Positions 25,680 through 34,524 of a stretch of 62,902 nucleotides of DNA are shown here, one piece after another. The position numbers and the translations under genes were made by a program. This DNA is from an uncultured Clostridia bacterium. GTDB taxonomy: Bacteria; Bacillota; Clostridia; Saccharofermentanales; DTU023. A model generated the notes under the pieces. It ran no database searches. It was not told where the DNA came from and saw only the letters and a program-made list of their open reading frames with translations. Numbering within the stretch: the first letter of the stretch is position 1; each line of letters opens with the position of its first letter. Where the stretch lies: assembly GCA_937922005.1 (NCBI GenBank), contig CAKZWV010000059.1:1-62902 (forward strand), given 5' to 3'.

Positions 25680-26240
25680 ATGGCAACGCACGAATTGCAA
25701 ACTCCCCTGACTCGCGAGGTCTGTGACCAGCTGAAGGCTGGTGACCGAGTTTATCTTTCTGGAACCCTTTATACGGCAAGAGATGCCGCCCATGCCCGTC
25801 TGGTCGCCCTCTTAGAAGAAGGGAAGGACCTTCCCTTCGACCCAAAGGGAGCGGTAATTTATTATGTTGGCCCTACCCCAGCCCCCGAAGGAAAGCCTAT
25901 TGGGTCAGCAGGACCTACTACAGCCTACCGGATGGACCCCTACGCCCCCGCTATGTTGCGGGCTGGAGAAATGGGCATGGTTGGCAAGGGCAAGCGGAGC
26001 CCGGAAGTGATTGCCACCATGAAGGAGACAGGAGCGGTCTACTTTGCCGCCATTGGGGGGGCTGGTGCCCTCTTGGCCAATGCCGTAAAAAAGGCAGAGA
26101 TCGTATGCTATGAAGATTTAGGTGCCGAGGCGGTCCGCCGCCTGGAAGTGGAACACTTACCCCTTGTGGTCGCCATTGATAATCAGGGGACGAACCTATA
26201 TGAACTGGGTCCCCAGGAATATTTGAATAGTCAGGAGTAA
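25680..26240 (+). CDS. Class I fumarate hydratase/mesaconase beta subunit
   Basis: This 186-residue protein is the small subunit partner of the preceding gene. It has the family motifs LKAGDRVYLSGTLYTARDAAHARL, IGSAGPTTAYRMDPY and MVGKGKRS, and ends with the AIDNQGTNLY segment. ATG at 25680 follows GGAAGGAG; GTG at 25674 is a weaker choice. Twelve bases separate it from the alpha subunit gene, so both are probably made in equal amounts. Confidence 0.9.
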   Translation: MATHELQTPLTREVCDQLKAGDRVYLSGTLYTARDAAHARLVALLEEGKDLPFDPKGAVIYYVGPTPAPEGKPIGSAGPTTAYRMDPYAPAMLRAGEMGMVGKGKRSPEVIATMKETGAVYFAAIGGAGALLANAVKKAEIVCYEDLGAEAVRRLEVEHLPLVVAIDNQGTNLYELGPQEYLNSQE

Positions 26241-26248
26241 CAACAAGC

Positions 26249-26779
26249 ATGAGTACAAGAAAACATAACGGAAAGAGATTGGTGATTGGGGTCATCGGTG
26301 CAGACGTTCACGCCATTGGGATCCGGATTTTGGATTTTGCCTTCCAAGAGGCTGGCTTTGATGTCACGAACCTGGGAGTTATGGTAACCCAGGAGGAGTA
26401 TATCAACGCAGCGGTTGAAACCAATGCGGACGCTATTGTCGTTTCTTCTCTCTATGGTCATGGAGAGCTAGACTGCCGGGGTCTCCGCGAAAAATGTGAT
26501 GAGGCCGGTTTAAAAGACATTCTCCTCTATTGTGGTGGCAATATCGTTGTAGGAAAACAGGACTTTGATGATGTCGAAAAGCGCTTCAAGGAAATGGGCT
26601 TTACCCGGGTCTTCCCACCCAGCACTCCTCCCCAAGAGACCATTCGCTGCCTCAAGGAAGATTTGGGCGTGCCAGAGGATCCTAATGAGGGTGACGAAGA
26701 ATTTGATTTCGACGAATTAGAGGAAAGTGGGAGCGAGAACGAGGGCAAAGCTCCTGAGACAGGCAAAGAGGAAGGGTAG
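26249..26779 (+). CDS. glmS: Glutamate mutase sigma subunit
   Basis: This is the cobalamin-binding subunit of adenosylcobalamin-dependent glutamate mutase, which converts L-glutamate to 3-methyl-L-aspartate. The cobalamin motif DxHxxG appears as GADVHAIGI near residues 18-26, followed by SSLYGHGE and YCGGNIVVGK. The family length is about 137 residues; this copy has 176 because of a very acidic C-terminal tail from about residue 140. A start at 26249 fits the operon spacing of nine bases after the fumarase beta subunit. Confidence 0.95.
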   Translation: MSTRKHNGKRLVIGVIGADVHAIGIRILDFAFQEAGFDVTNLGVMVTQEEYINAAVETNADAIVVSSLYGHGELDCRGLREKCDEAGLKDILLYCGGNIVVGKQDFDDVEKRFKEMGFTRVFPPSTPPQETIRCLKEDLGVPEDPNEGDEEFDFDELEESGSENEGKAPETGKEEG

Positions 26780-26784
26780 ATCTG

Positions 26785-28251
26785 GTGAAGATCGTTCTAT
26801 TAAGCGATTTTGGTAGTACCTATACTAAACTGACGGCCGTCGACTTGGATTCGGAGGAGGTTTTAGCCTGCTCAGCAGCCTATACGACTGTGGAAACCGA
26901 TGTCCAAGAGGGCTATTTTAAGGCCTTAGAGATCCTTCAAGATAAGTTGGCCAAGGATCAAGACGGTACCCTCGAGCGCCTCCTAGCTGACGGAAAGATT
27001 ACCGAAGAGGAAAAGGCTTTGGCTCAGCATTTTACAGCAGACGATGTCTTCTACCATAAGTCTTGCTCTTCGGCGGCGGGAGGCCTGCGGATGTTGGTCT
27101 CCGGCCTGGTGCCAGAACTGACGGCCAAGGCTGCCAAACTGGCCGCCTTAGGGGCTGGAGCCAAGGTCCTCAAAACCTTTGATCACGAACTGACCGATGA
27201 TGATTTGGAAGAAATTGCAGAGATTAAGCCAGACATCTTCCTTCTTACGGGTGGTACCGACGGGGGGAATAAGGAGTGCATTTTAGAAAATGCGGAGGCC
27301 CTCTGTGACCTGGCTCCTAGCTTCCCCATTGTTGTGGCCGGCAATCGAACGGCCCAGCGCAAGATCCGCAAGATGTTTGAGGCAGCAGGCCTGAATTTTG
27401 TGATCTGCGACAATGTCATGCCCCAGCTAGGTACCCTCAATATTCTCCCGGTCCAGGAGCAGATTCGGGCGATTTTTCTCGAAAGAATTGTGAAAGCCAA
27501 GGGTCTGTCCCATATCAAGGCTATGGTTCAAGATATCATTATGCCCACTCCCGCCTCCATCCTGTCGGCCGTCAGTCTCTTGGCCGACGGGACCGAAGAT
27601 GAAAAAGGCTTGGGTGAGATCCTAGCCTTGGACCCAGGCGGAGCGACGACCGACGTATATTCGGTCGCTACGGGTGCTCCTTCTGGTATGGATGTCGTTA
27701 TGCGGGGCCTCCCCGAGCCCTATAAGAAGCGGACCGTCGAGGGTGATATCGGGATGCGCTATAGTATCAAGGGCATCGTGGAGGCCGCTGGCTTAAAAGT
27801 GGTAGCAAAAAAAGCGGGGCTGACCCCAGAAAAAACCCAAGCCATGGTTGATGACCTGGCTGCCCATACGGACCACCTTCCCCAAGATGCAGAAAGCCAG
27901 GCTTTGGATGATGCCCTTGCCTATTATGCTGTTCAAGTTGGTGTCAAACGTCATTGTGGAACTCTTGAAGAGTTTTATACGAGTAACGGCAAGGTCTATT
28001 GCCAGACGGGCAAAGATTTACGTAATATCGATACCATTGTAGTAACAGGTGGTGCCTTAGTACGGGCCCAAAATACAAAAGAAATCGCTCAAGGTGCTTT
28101 TTATGACGAGAGCGATCCGGCGTCTTTGCGCCCGGTCAAGGCGAAAATTTTAATTGACCGAAAATATATTATGTCGGCCATGGGGGTTTTATCCCATGAC
28201 TACCCCGAAAAGGCCCTCAGAATTATGAAAAAGGAGCTAGTCAATGAGTGA
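26785..28251 (+). CDS. glmL: Glutamate mutase reactivase MutL/GlmL
   Basis: This 488-residue ATPase of the actin-like superfamily is always linked to glutamate mutase and is thought to act as its chaperone or reactivating factor. It has the phosphate loop LLSDFGSTYTKLTAVDL at residues 4-20, LTGGTDGGNKE and LALDPGGATTDVYSVATG. The start codon is GTG, five bases after the glmS stop, with GGAAGGG upstream. It overlaps glmE by eight bases. Confidence 0.93.
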   Translation: MKIVLLSDFGSTYTKLTAVDLDSEEVLACSAAYTTVETDVQEGYFKALEILQDKLAKDQDGTLERLLADGKITEEEKALAQHFTADDVFYHKSCSSAAGGLRMLVSGLVPELTAKAAKLAALGAGAKVLKTFDHELTDDDLEEIAEIKPDIFLLTGGTDGGNKECILENAEALCDLAPSFPIVVAGNRTAQRKIRKMFEAAGLNFVICDNVMPQLGTLNILPVQEQIRAIFLERIVKAKGLSHIKAMVQDIIMPTPASILSAVSLLADGTEDEKGLGEILALDPGGATTDVYSVATGAPSGMDVVMRGLPEPYKKRTVEGDIGMRYSIKGIVEAAGLKVVAKKAGLTPEKTQAMVDDLAAHTDHLPQDAESQALDDALAYYAVQVGVKRHCGTLEEFYTSNGKVYCQTGKDLRNIDTIVVTGGALVRAQNTKEIAQGAFYDESDPASLRPVKAKILIDRKYIMSAMGVLSHDYPEKALRIMKKELVNE

Positions 28252-29710
28252 ATTACAAAATAAGAAGATTCCGATGGATCGCTTCCAAGAAGAGCGGGAG
28301 CAGGTCCTTAGCCAATGGCCTACGGGCAAAGAAGTAGACCTGGAAGAGGCCTTTGCCTACCAGAAGGCGATCCCTGAATCTCGTCGTTTTGCTGAAAAAT
28401 TAGTGAAAGCAAAAGAGGCGGGAGAAACGCTCATCCAGCCCCGTGCCGGCGTGGCCCTGGTGGACAAGATGGTTGAGCTCCTCCAATTCTTAGAAGAAAA
28501 AGGGGAGGCCGACCTTTTGCCAACCACCATCGACTCCTATACCCGGCAGAACCGTTATCATGAGGCGGAAGTGGGCGTGGAGGAATCCAAACGCCAAGGC
28601 AAGTCCATGCTCAATGGCTTCCCAGCTGTCAACCACGGGGTTGAAGCCTGCCGAATCGTGACGTCCAGCGTCAAGGTCCCCGTCCAGGTCCGCCATGGTA
28701 CACCTGATGCCCGTCTTCTTACAGAAATTGCCTATGCAGGCGGCTTCACGGCCTATGAGGGCGGTGGGATCTCTTATAACGTCCCCTATACAAAAAATGT
28801 TCCCTTGGAGACGACCATCCGAGATTGGCAGTATGTTGATCGCCTGACCGGCCTCTATGAGGAAAATGGAATTTCCATCAACAGGGAACCCTACGGCCCC
28901 CTTACCGGGACCCTGGTTCCGCCCTTTGTTTCTCATACTGTAGCTATTTTGGAGGCCCTCTTAGCGGCTGAACAAGGTGTAAAGAATGTTACTGTCGGCT
29001 ACGGTCAGTGCGGTAACCTCCCCCAAGACGTGGCGGCGGTGGCAACTCTCCAGGAACTGACTGAGGAGTATTTGAAGAAATTTGGCTATGAGGATGTGGT
29101 GGTGACCACGGCCCTCCACCAGTGGATGGGTGGCTTCCCAGCTGATGAAGCCAAGGCCTTTGCCGTTATTTCCCTGGGCTCGGTGGTCGCAGCCCTTTCG
29201 CATGCCACCAAGGTCATTGTCAAGACCCCTCACGAGGCCATCGGTGTTCCGACGAAGGAGGCCAATGGAGAGGGACTTCGTTGTACGAAGCAAATCATCC
29301 ACATGCTGACAGACCAGCAACTGGAAGGCCCCTTGGTTGAACAAGAGAAGGATATCATTCGTCGGGAGACGAGAGAGGTCATGGATCGGACGATTGAACT
29401 CGGCGATGGCGACCTAGCTCAAGGTGCGGTCCGTGCCATCCAGGCTGGAGTTATTGATGTTCCCTGGGCACCTAGTAAATATAACGCAGGCAAGATGCTG
29501 CCCGCCCGGGATAATGACGGGGCGGTCCGGGTCTTTGCCATGGGCAACGTGCCTCTGGATGATGATCTTAAGGCTTTCCATGCGAAAAAGATGGAGGAAC
29601 GGGGCAAATTCGAAAAACGTAAGGTTGGCTTCCAGATGGTTATTGATGACGTCTATGCCATTAGTAAGGGCCGCTTAGTTGGTAGACCTTGGCAGCACGA
29701 CCAGAACTAG
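28244..29710 (+). CDS. glmE: Glutamate mutase epsilon subunit
   Basis: This 488-residue TIM-barrel subunit holds the substrate and the base of the coenzyme in glutamate mutase. It has the family segments VQVRHGTPDARLL, the glutamate-binding arginine region with PYTKNVPLE, YGPLTGTLVPP and TLQELTEEYLKKFGY. Length and order (glmS-L-E followed by mal) match the clostridial pathway. It begins within the end of glmL, indicating translational coupling. Confidence 0.95.
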   Translation: MSELQNKKIPMDRFQEEREQVLSQWPTGKEVDLEEAFAYQKAIPESRRFAEKLVKAKEAGETLIQPRAGVALVDKMVELLQFLEEKGEADLLPTTIDSYTRQNRYHEAEVGVEESKRQGKSMLNGFPAVNHGVEACRIVTSSVKVPVQVRHGTPDARLLTEIAYAGGFTAYEGGGISYNVPYTKNVPLETTIRDWQYVDRLTGLYEENGISINREPYGPLTGTLVPPFVSHTVAILEALLAAEQGVKNVTVGYGQCGNLPQDVAAVATLQELTEEYLKKFGYEDVVVTTALHQWMGGFPADEAKAFAVISLGSVVAALSHATKVIVKTPHEAIGVPTKEANGEGLRCTKQIIHMLTDQQLEGPLVEQEKDIIRRETREVMDRTIELGDGDLAQGAVRAIQAGVIDVPWAPSKYNAGKMLPARDNDGAVRVFAMGNVPLDDDLKAFHAKKMEERGKFEKRKVGFQMVIDDVYAISKGRLVGRPWQHDQN

Positions 29711-29851
29711 GATTCTATCCGCATGACCAGAATTAGTATTCTGTCAGCACGACGATAGCAAATTATCCTGGCGGCGTAATCAGAACCAATCGCTTTGGCA
29801 GCGCCACCAGGACACATATATTTTCATTCTAACAAGGAGGAATGTTATTTT

Positions 29852-31096
29852 ATGAAGATTAAAAAGATCATTTGTTCACCTGCAAGAACAGGCTTCTATT
29901 TTGATGACCAGAAGGCCATTAAGGCTGGGGCAAAGATGGACGGCTTCCAATATGAGGGCGAGCCCATGACAGAGGGCTTTACCCAGATCCGCCAGGCCGG
30001 TGAGGCCATCTCTGTCCAGATCATTCTGGAAGATGGGTCGATTGCCTATGGCGATTGCGCTGCAGTCCAGTATTCTGGGGCAGGTGGACGGGATCCCCTT
30101 TTCCTTGCCCAAGATTTCATCCCCATCATCGAAAAAGAGATCGTTCCCCATTTTGAAGGTGAGGAACTGGATTCCTTCAAGCGGCTGGCAGAAAAGCTGG
30201 AAGGCCTTCGCCATGAAGGCAAGAAGTTCCATACGGCTATCCGCTATGGGTTGAGCCAGGCTCTCTTGGATGCTGTCGCCCGTGCCCACAAGACCATGCC
30301 CTGCGACATTGTTGCCAAAGAGTACAACTGCCCCCTGACCGGTGAGCCCTTGGATATCTTTACCCAATCTGGCGACAACCGCTATGAGAATGCGGAGAAG
30401 ATGATCATTAAACAAGCCCAGGTCCTGCCTCATGCTTTGATCAATAATGTGAAAACCAAACTGGGTGAGCCTGATGGACAGATTCTGAAGGAATATGTGT
30501 CTTGGCTGAGCAAACGTATCCAAGAGATGCGGACCGATGACTCTTACAAGCCTACCCTTCACATCGACGTCTACGGGACCATTGGCCAGCTCTTTGGGCC
30601 GGAAAACACCGAAGCCATGGCTAAGTATCTCAAGGAACTAGCTAAACTTGCCGAACCCTTCCAGCTGCGGATTGAAGGCCCCATGGATTCTGGGTCAAGA
30701 GAGGCTCAGATCAAAGATTTGGCTGCCCTCACCAAGGCCTTAGATGAGAAAAATATTCCCGTTCAGCTGGTGGCCGATGAGTGGTGCAATACCTACGAGG
30801 ATGTGGTGGATTTCGTGAAGGCTGGTGCTGGCCACATGATCCAGATCAAGACTCCAGACCTTGGCTCTATCAGCAACACCATTGAAGCTGTCCTCTATTG
30901 CAAGGAGCATGGAGTTGGCGCTTACCAGGGTGGTACTTGTAATGAGACTGACCGGTCGGCCCAGATCTGCACTCAGATTGCGATGGCCACCAGACCCACC
31001 CAGATCCTGGCCAAGCCTGGTATGGGAGTTGACGAAGGCTATATGATCGTTTACAATGAAATGCAGCGTGTCATCGCTTACCACAAGGCTAAGTAA
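29852..31096 (+). CDS. mal: Methylaspartate ammonia-lyase
   Basis: This 414-residue enzyme of the enolase superfamily removes ammonia from 3-methylaspartate to give mesaconate. Visible active-site regions are the magnesium ligands in HIDVYGTIG, RIEGPMDSG and LVADEWCN, and the catalytic lysine in MIQIKTPDLGS. The start at 29852 is chosen because AAGGAGG lies 11 bases upstream; the frame is open to 29795. It ends the glutamate mutase gene cluster before an intergenic leader. Confidence 0.95.
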   Translation: MKIKKIICSPARTGFYFDDQKAIKAGAKMDGFQYEGEPMTEGFTQIRQAGEAISVQIILEDGSIAYGDCAAVQYSGAGGRDPLFLAQDFIPIIEKEIVPHFEGEELDSFKRLAEKLEGLRHEGKKFHTAIRYGLSQALLDAVARAHKTMPCDIVAKEYNCPLTGEPLDIFTQSGDNRYENAEKMIIKQAQVLPHALINNVKTKLGEPDGQILKEYVSWLSKRIQEMRTDDSYKPTLHIDVYGTIGQLFGPENTEAMAKYLKELAKLAEPFQLRIEGPMDSGSREAQIKDLAALTKALDEKNIPVQLVADEWCNTYEDVVDFVKAGAGHMIQIKTPDLGSISNTIEAVLYCKEHGVGAYQGGTCNETDRSAQICTQIAMATRPTQILAKPGMGVDEGYMIVYNEMQRVIAYHKAK

Positions 31097-31257
31097 GCGT
31101 CTAAGCAAGTAAGCACCTAAGAAAGTATAGCTAGGCCCTATAGGGCGGCTCCGATGAGAGGGCCCCTGAAGGGTGTTTCTAGCGAGACCATGGAGCGGGC
31201 AGACGGATTACCGTTTGTCCGCTTTTTTTCCAGTTTATATTTATAGAAGGAGCTATT
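31097..31257 (+). other. Structured leader with possible attenuator before the P-loop gene
   Basis: The 161-base gap contains a GCTAG (31130-31134) / CTAGC (31179-31183) stem enclosing a GCCCTATAGGGC hairpin. A strong terminator follows at 31194-31230. GGCTCC (31147-31152) can also pair with GGAGC (31192-31196) at the base of the terminator, so two alternative folds are possible. I cannot match it to a known riboswitch family. Confidence 0.5.
31194..31230 (+). terminator. Terminator after mal
   Basis: AGCGGGCAGACGG and CCGTTTGTCCGCT form a 13-bp stem with two G-U pairs and an ATTA loop, followed by TTTTTTT. It ends the glutamate operon or attenuates the next gene. Confidence 0.9.
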
Positions 31258-32181
31258 ATGTCATTTTCTGCTAGAATGCAAAGTAACCACCTTTATACGG
31301 TTCTCCTCGCTCCCCGGGGAGCCGTCCGCATGGCTGATTGCGGGATGCAGATCGCCCAGATGTATCTCAGCCCCTTTGACCTCCTGATCGGGATTATTGG
31401 GGATGCGGGCTCGGGGAAGAGTATGCTCGTCAAAGGCATGTTCCCTGGCCTAGAGTTGACCAACGATGACGAGGGGGTCAATGTCCGCCCCCTGCCCCTC
31501 CTTGACCTTGACGACACGGGCTTTTTTAAGCCTCATACCTATCACATGGATGTGCGCTTTGAGCTGGGCTTTCACCAGATGTTTGACCTGGTTGAGGGCA
31601 TTACCAGGGCCTTACAGATGGGCCGCCGGGTCATCGTGGAGCATTTTGACCTGATTTACCCCTATCTCAAAATGAATGCCGACTTGATGATTGGGGTAGG
31701 CGATGAGATTTTGATTACTCGGCCTTCTGTTTTCGGCCCAGAACCTCAGGAAATTGTCGATATTGTCTTTCCTTCCATTAAGTACCGCAAAATGGCCCAT
31801 ACCGCTGAAGACCTCTGCGAAATCTGCCTAAAAAACATCGGCATCCAAGATTTCCAGCATTCTGATGTGCGCCAGGGCTTTATTTTGGAGTTTGATGAGC
31901 CCAATCTCTTTGACTTGGATGAGCTCGAGATGGAGGTTAGGGACCTGATTGACCAAGACTTGGGAGTCTCCTACCACGACGCCTTCCATGTCAATATCGG
32001 TGACACCATCCACTATTGCACGGGCCCCCGGATGCATGTTAAAAGCACCGGGAAGATCCAGGACTTCCATGTGGTTAAAAAGATGATCAAAGCCCCCATT
32101 ACCAGCAAATACCAGATGGTCGGCCTGGTCGGAAAAGAAACTGCCGCCGCCCGCCTGTCTGACTTGAACCGTCTCTTATAA
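31258..32181 (+). CDS. P-loop protein with alanyl-tRNA synthetase second additional domain
   Basis: This 307-residue protein has a Walker A motif GDAGSGKSMLVKG at about residues 48-60. Its C-terminal half (VSYHDAFHVNIGDTIHYCTGP region) resembles the family named alanine-tRNA synthetase second additional domain, found in amino-acid-fermenting clostridia. It lies between methylaspartase and CitXG, 12 bases before the latter, so a role in glutamate or citramalate metabolism is likely. The biochemical function is not known to me. GAAGGAG precedes the ATG. Confidence 0.75.
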   Translation: MSFSARMQSNHLYTVLLAPRGAVRMADCGMQIAQMYLSPFDLLIGIIGDAGSGKSMLVKGMFPGLELTNDDEGVNVRPLPLLDLDDTGFFKPHTYHMDVRFELGFHQMFDLVEGITRALQMGRRVIVEHFDLIYPYLKMNADLMIGVGDEILITRPSVFGPEPQEIVDIVFPSIKYRKMAHTAEDLCEICLKNIGIQDFQHSDVRQGFILEFDEPNLFDLDELEMEVRDLIDQDLGVSYHDAFHVNIGDTIHYCTGPRMHVKSTGKIQDFHVVKKMIKAPITSKYQMVGLVGKETAAARLSDLNRLL

Positions 32182-32193
32182 AGGGGGCCTTCT

Positions 32194-34524
32194 TTGTCTC
32201 AGTACCAAGCTAGGATTCAGGAGATGCAAGGTCCCTCTTGTCTGGGGGGGACCTTTTTGCGTGAGTTCGCCCACTTGATGGCCAATCTAGCCCCGGCTAC
32301 GGCTCCCCTTCGCCCCTTTTATTTTCATGATCTTTCTGTCACGGTAGCCGACATGGGGGCAAGCCGGGAGGCCTTTCAGGAGGCCGTGGCTGCGGCCCTC
32401 CAGGAGGCTGATGTGGTTTTGACTTACCGGCTCAACGTCCCTGGCCCCTGGAAAAAAAGTCCCTTGCTCACCTGGGCTTTTGAAATTTTGCGAGAGGACC
32501 TCCATGCCTTGTTGGCCTTTTTGGCAGATCAGCCCCCCTACCCGGTCTTTTTAGGAGAACGCCGGATTGTTACCCGGGGTGGTGACCTCGGCATCCTCCT
32601 TCTTCAGGCTCCGCCTGACACTAGCCCAGCCCCTCATGCCCTCCATGCTTTGGACCATCCCCAAGCCTCTCAAGGGTCAAGCGCAATCCGTTCAGATCAT
32701 CTTATGACTTTTGCTACTCACATCAAACAAATACTCCAAGCCTGGGAAGGGGGCCTGTACCTGGATTATTTGCCTGATGTTGACGTCTATTATCGGGAGG
32801 ATGCCCTGAAAATTCCCCTAGAGGAACTTGCTAGCTCTTCTTCCGTGAAACCTGCCCAGTCGTCTCAGGAGAGAGGAGGGGGGAGGCCCTATGTCGTTCG
32901 CAAGCTTTTTCGAACTGCTTTAGGGGCTAAGCCCCGTCCATGCTTTGTCTGTCAGGACCAGACGGGGGCCTGTTTGAGGGCCCGGCGACATTCGGTAGCC
33001 CTCATGGAGGCTACAATCTTTTCTGATCTTTTGGCCCTTTTTCTCCATGGTGAAAAGGAGGAACTGCCTGCCCTTGCGACCAGTGCCCTAATCCAGGAAT
33101 TGGCCTTAAGCCCCAAGCCCGGTTTGGTCAGTGGGGCTGATCCCGGCATCCATAAGGATATGGATATGGAGGCCATGGCCCACAGCATTAGCCTTTTTAG
33201 ACCCTATTTTTCCTTTGCTGTCTCTTTGGCCGGCCAAGGAGTCGTTTCTCTGCTTTTGGAGCTAGAAGGGCCAGTCGAATCCCGGATGCCGGGCTTCCAA
33301 GACCAGGGTGAAGCGTATTCTCGCATGCCCTACCTCATGGGTCAACTGCCCCCTGACTGGAGCCCAAAAACCCAGGATTCTGTCTATCAAGAAGCTTTCG
33401 ATAGGGTATTGGAGATCTGTTTTCAAGAACTCCGCCGCCAAGGGCTCCAGGTCCAACGGGCCATGGGCTTTATAACTGGCGGGGCCAATACCCTCTTTGG
33501 GCAGATCTTTACAATGGGTCTAATGGTCTTTGCTGTTGCTTTTCTTGCCACCCTCTACATGGGACGGGGACGCTGGGCCTGGGACCTCCTCCCAGCTCCT
33601 TATCGGTCAAGCTTGGACCTTCCCTCCTGGCCTGGGTCTGAACTCGGCGTGCCAGCCGGGACGGACCAGATCCTTCGAGACCTGAGTGCCCTAGTTGCTC
33701 TTTTAAGTCGGCCCGTTCGAAATGACCAGCTCAGGTCCTTCTTTCAAAATCTAAAGTCCTATCTGAATGTTTCTCGCTTTGCCCCGGGCAAAATGCCTTC
33801 AGAACCAAGTTCAAATACTTCCTCTGTTTCGGGCGGACAGCTCGAGAAGCTGAGAGCCTCGTGCCAGCTCCCCCCAGCCTATGCGTGCCTCCAAGAAAAA
33901 TTGGCGACCCTGTTGACACAAGAGGGTTCCCTTTGCTATAAGGATTTAGAGAAACTTTACCAAGAAGACCTCATTCGGGTCTTGGGTGCTCGAGCTGGAG
34001 CCCTCTATGGTCTTCCCACGGTCATGGAGGTGGGACTGCCAAGCCTTCTTGAGGCTAAGGCAATCACAAAAGATCGGGTGACCATCCTGTCTTATAGCCT
34101 ATTACGCTTGATGGCGGCCGATGGCGACACCTGTGCCCTAAAACGCAACCCGGCCTATTACTTCCACTTGCAACAGACCTTGCCTGGGAGGCTGGATGAT
34201 TTGTTGCAGAAGGGGAAAAAAGAGGAAAGAGAGGGGGCCAAAGGGAATGTGTCGTCAGACCAGACCCCTGCGATGCCCAATTCAGCTCAGACGCCTGCGA
34301 TGGCCAGTTCTGGCCAGACCTTTGAGAAAGGGGTCCAGGCCCTGATGGCCGACCTGGTGGCTGAGGCGAAAGATCAGGGCTATTCGCCAGGAGGAGCCGC
34401 CGATCACCTGGCACAGACGATATTTGCCAGGGATGCCTTGGAGCATTTGATCCAAATTCGAGCCCTTTTTAGGATCCCGGAAGCGATCCCAGAATCACCC
34501 AATAAAGGAGATGATCATGCCTGA
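32194..34524 (+). CDS. CitX-CitG fusion for citrate/citramalate lyase prosthetic group
   Basis: This 776-residue protein joins two activities that make and attach the phosphoribosyl-dephospho-CoA group of the lyase acyl carrier subunit. The first part (about 1-290) is CitX, with YRLNVPGPWKKSPL and CFVCQDQTGACLRARRHS. The second part (about 300-775) is CitG, with LSPKPGLVSGADPGIHKDMD and GFITGGANTLFGQIFTMGL. Two Ser/Pro-rich inserts are present (about 150-170 and 675-705). The start is TTG, eight bases after AAAGGGGG. Next to the methylaspartate genes it probably serves citramalate lyase, whose subunits are not in the window. Confidence 0.88.
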   Translation: MSQYQARIQEMQGPSCLGGTFLREFAHLMANLAPATAPLRPFYFHDLSVTVADMGASREAFQEAVAAALQEADVVLTYRLNVPGPWKKSPLLTWAFEILREDLHALLAFLADQPPYPVFLGERRIVTRGGDLGILLLQAPPDTSPAPHALHALDHPQASQGSSAIRSDHLMTFATHIKQILQAWEGGLYLDYLPDVDVYYREDALKIPLEELASSSSVKPAQSSQERGGGRPYVVRKLFRTALGAKPRPCFVCQDQTGACLRARRHSVALMEATIFSDLLALFLHGEKEELPALATSALIQELALSPKPGLVSGADPGIHKDMDMEAMAHSISLFRPYFSFAVSLAGQGVVSLLLELEGPVESRMPGFQDQGEAYSRMPYLMGQLPPDWSPKTQDSVYQEAFDRVLEICFQELRRQGLQVQRAMGFITGGANTLFGQIFTMGLMVFAVAFLATLYMGRGRWAWDLLPAPYRSSLDLPSWPGSELGVPAGTDQILRDLSALVALLSRPVRNDQLRSFFQNLKSYLNVSRFAPGKMPSEPSSNTSSVSGGQLEKLRASCQLPPAYACLQEKLATLLTQEGSLCYKDLEKLYQEDLIRVLGARAGALYGLPTVMEVGLPSLLEAKAITKDRVTILSYSLLRLMAADGDTCALKRNPAYYFHLQQTLPGRLDDLLQKGKKEEREGAKGNVSSDQTPAMPNSAQTPAMASSGQTFEKGVQALMADLVAEAKDQGYSPGGAADHLAQTIFARDALEHLIQIRALFRIPEAIPESPNKGDDHA

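Noticed and set aside
31097..31257. ykkC-type (guanidine/ppGpp) riboswitch
   Set aside because: CTAGG and GGCTCCGATGAGAGGG resemble fragments of the consensus, but the order and the remaining conserved bases do not fit.
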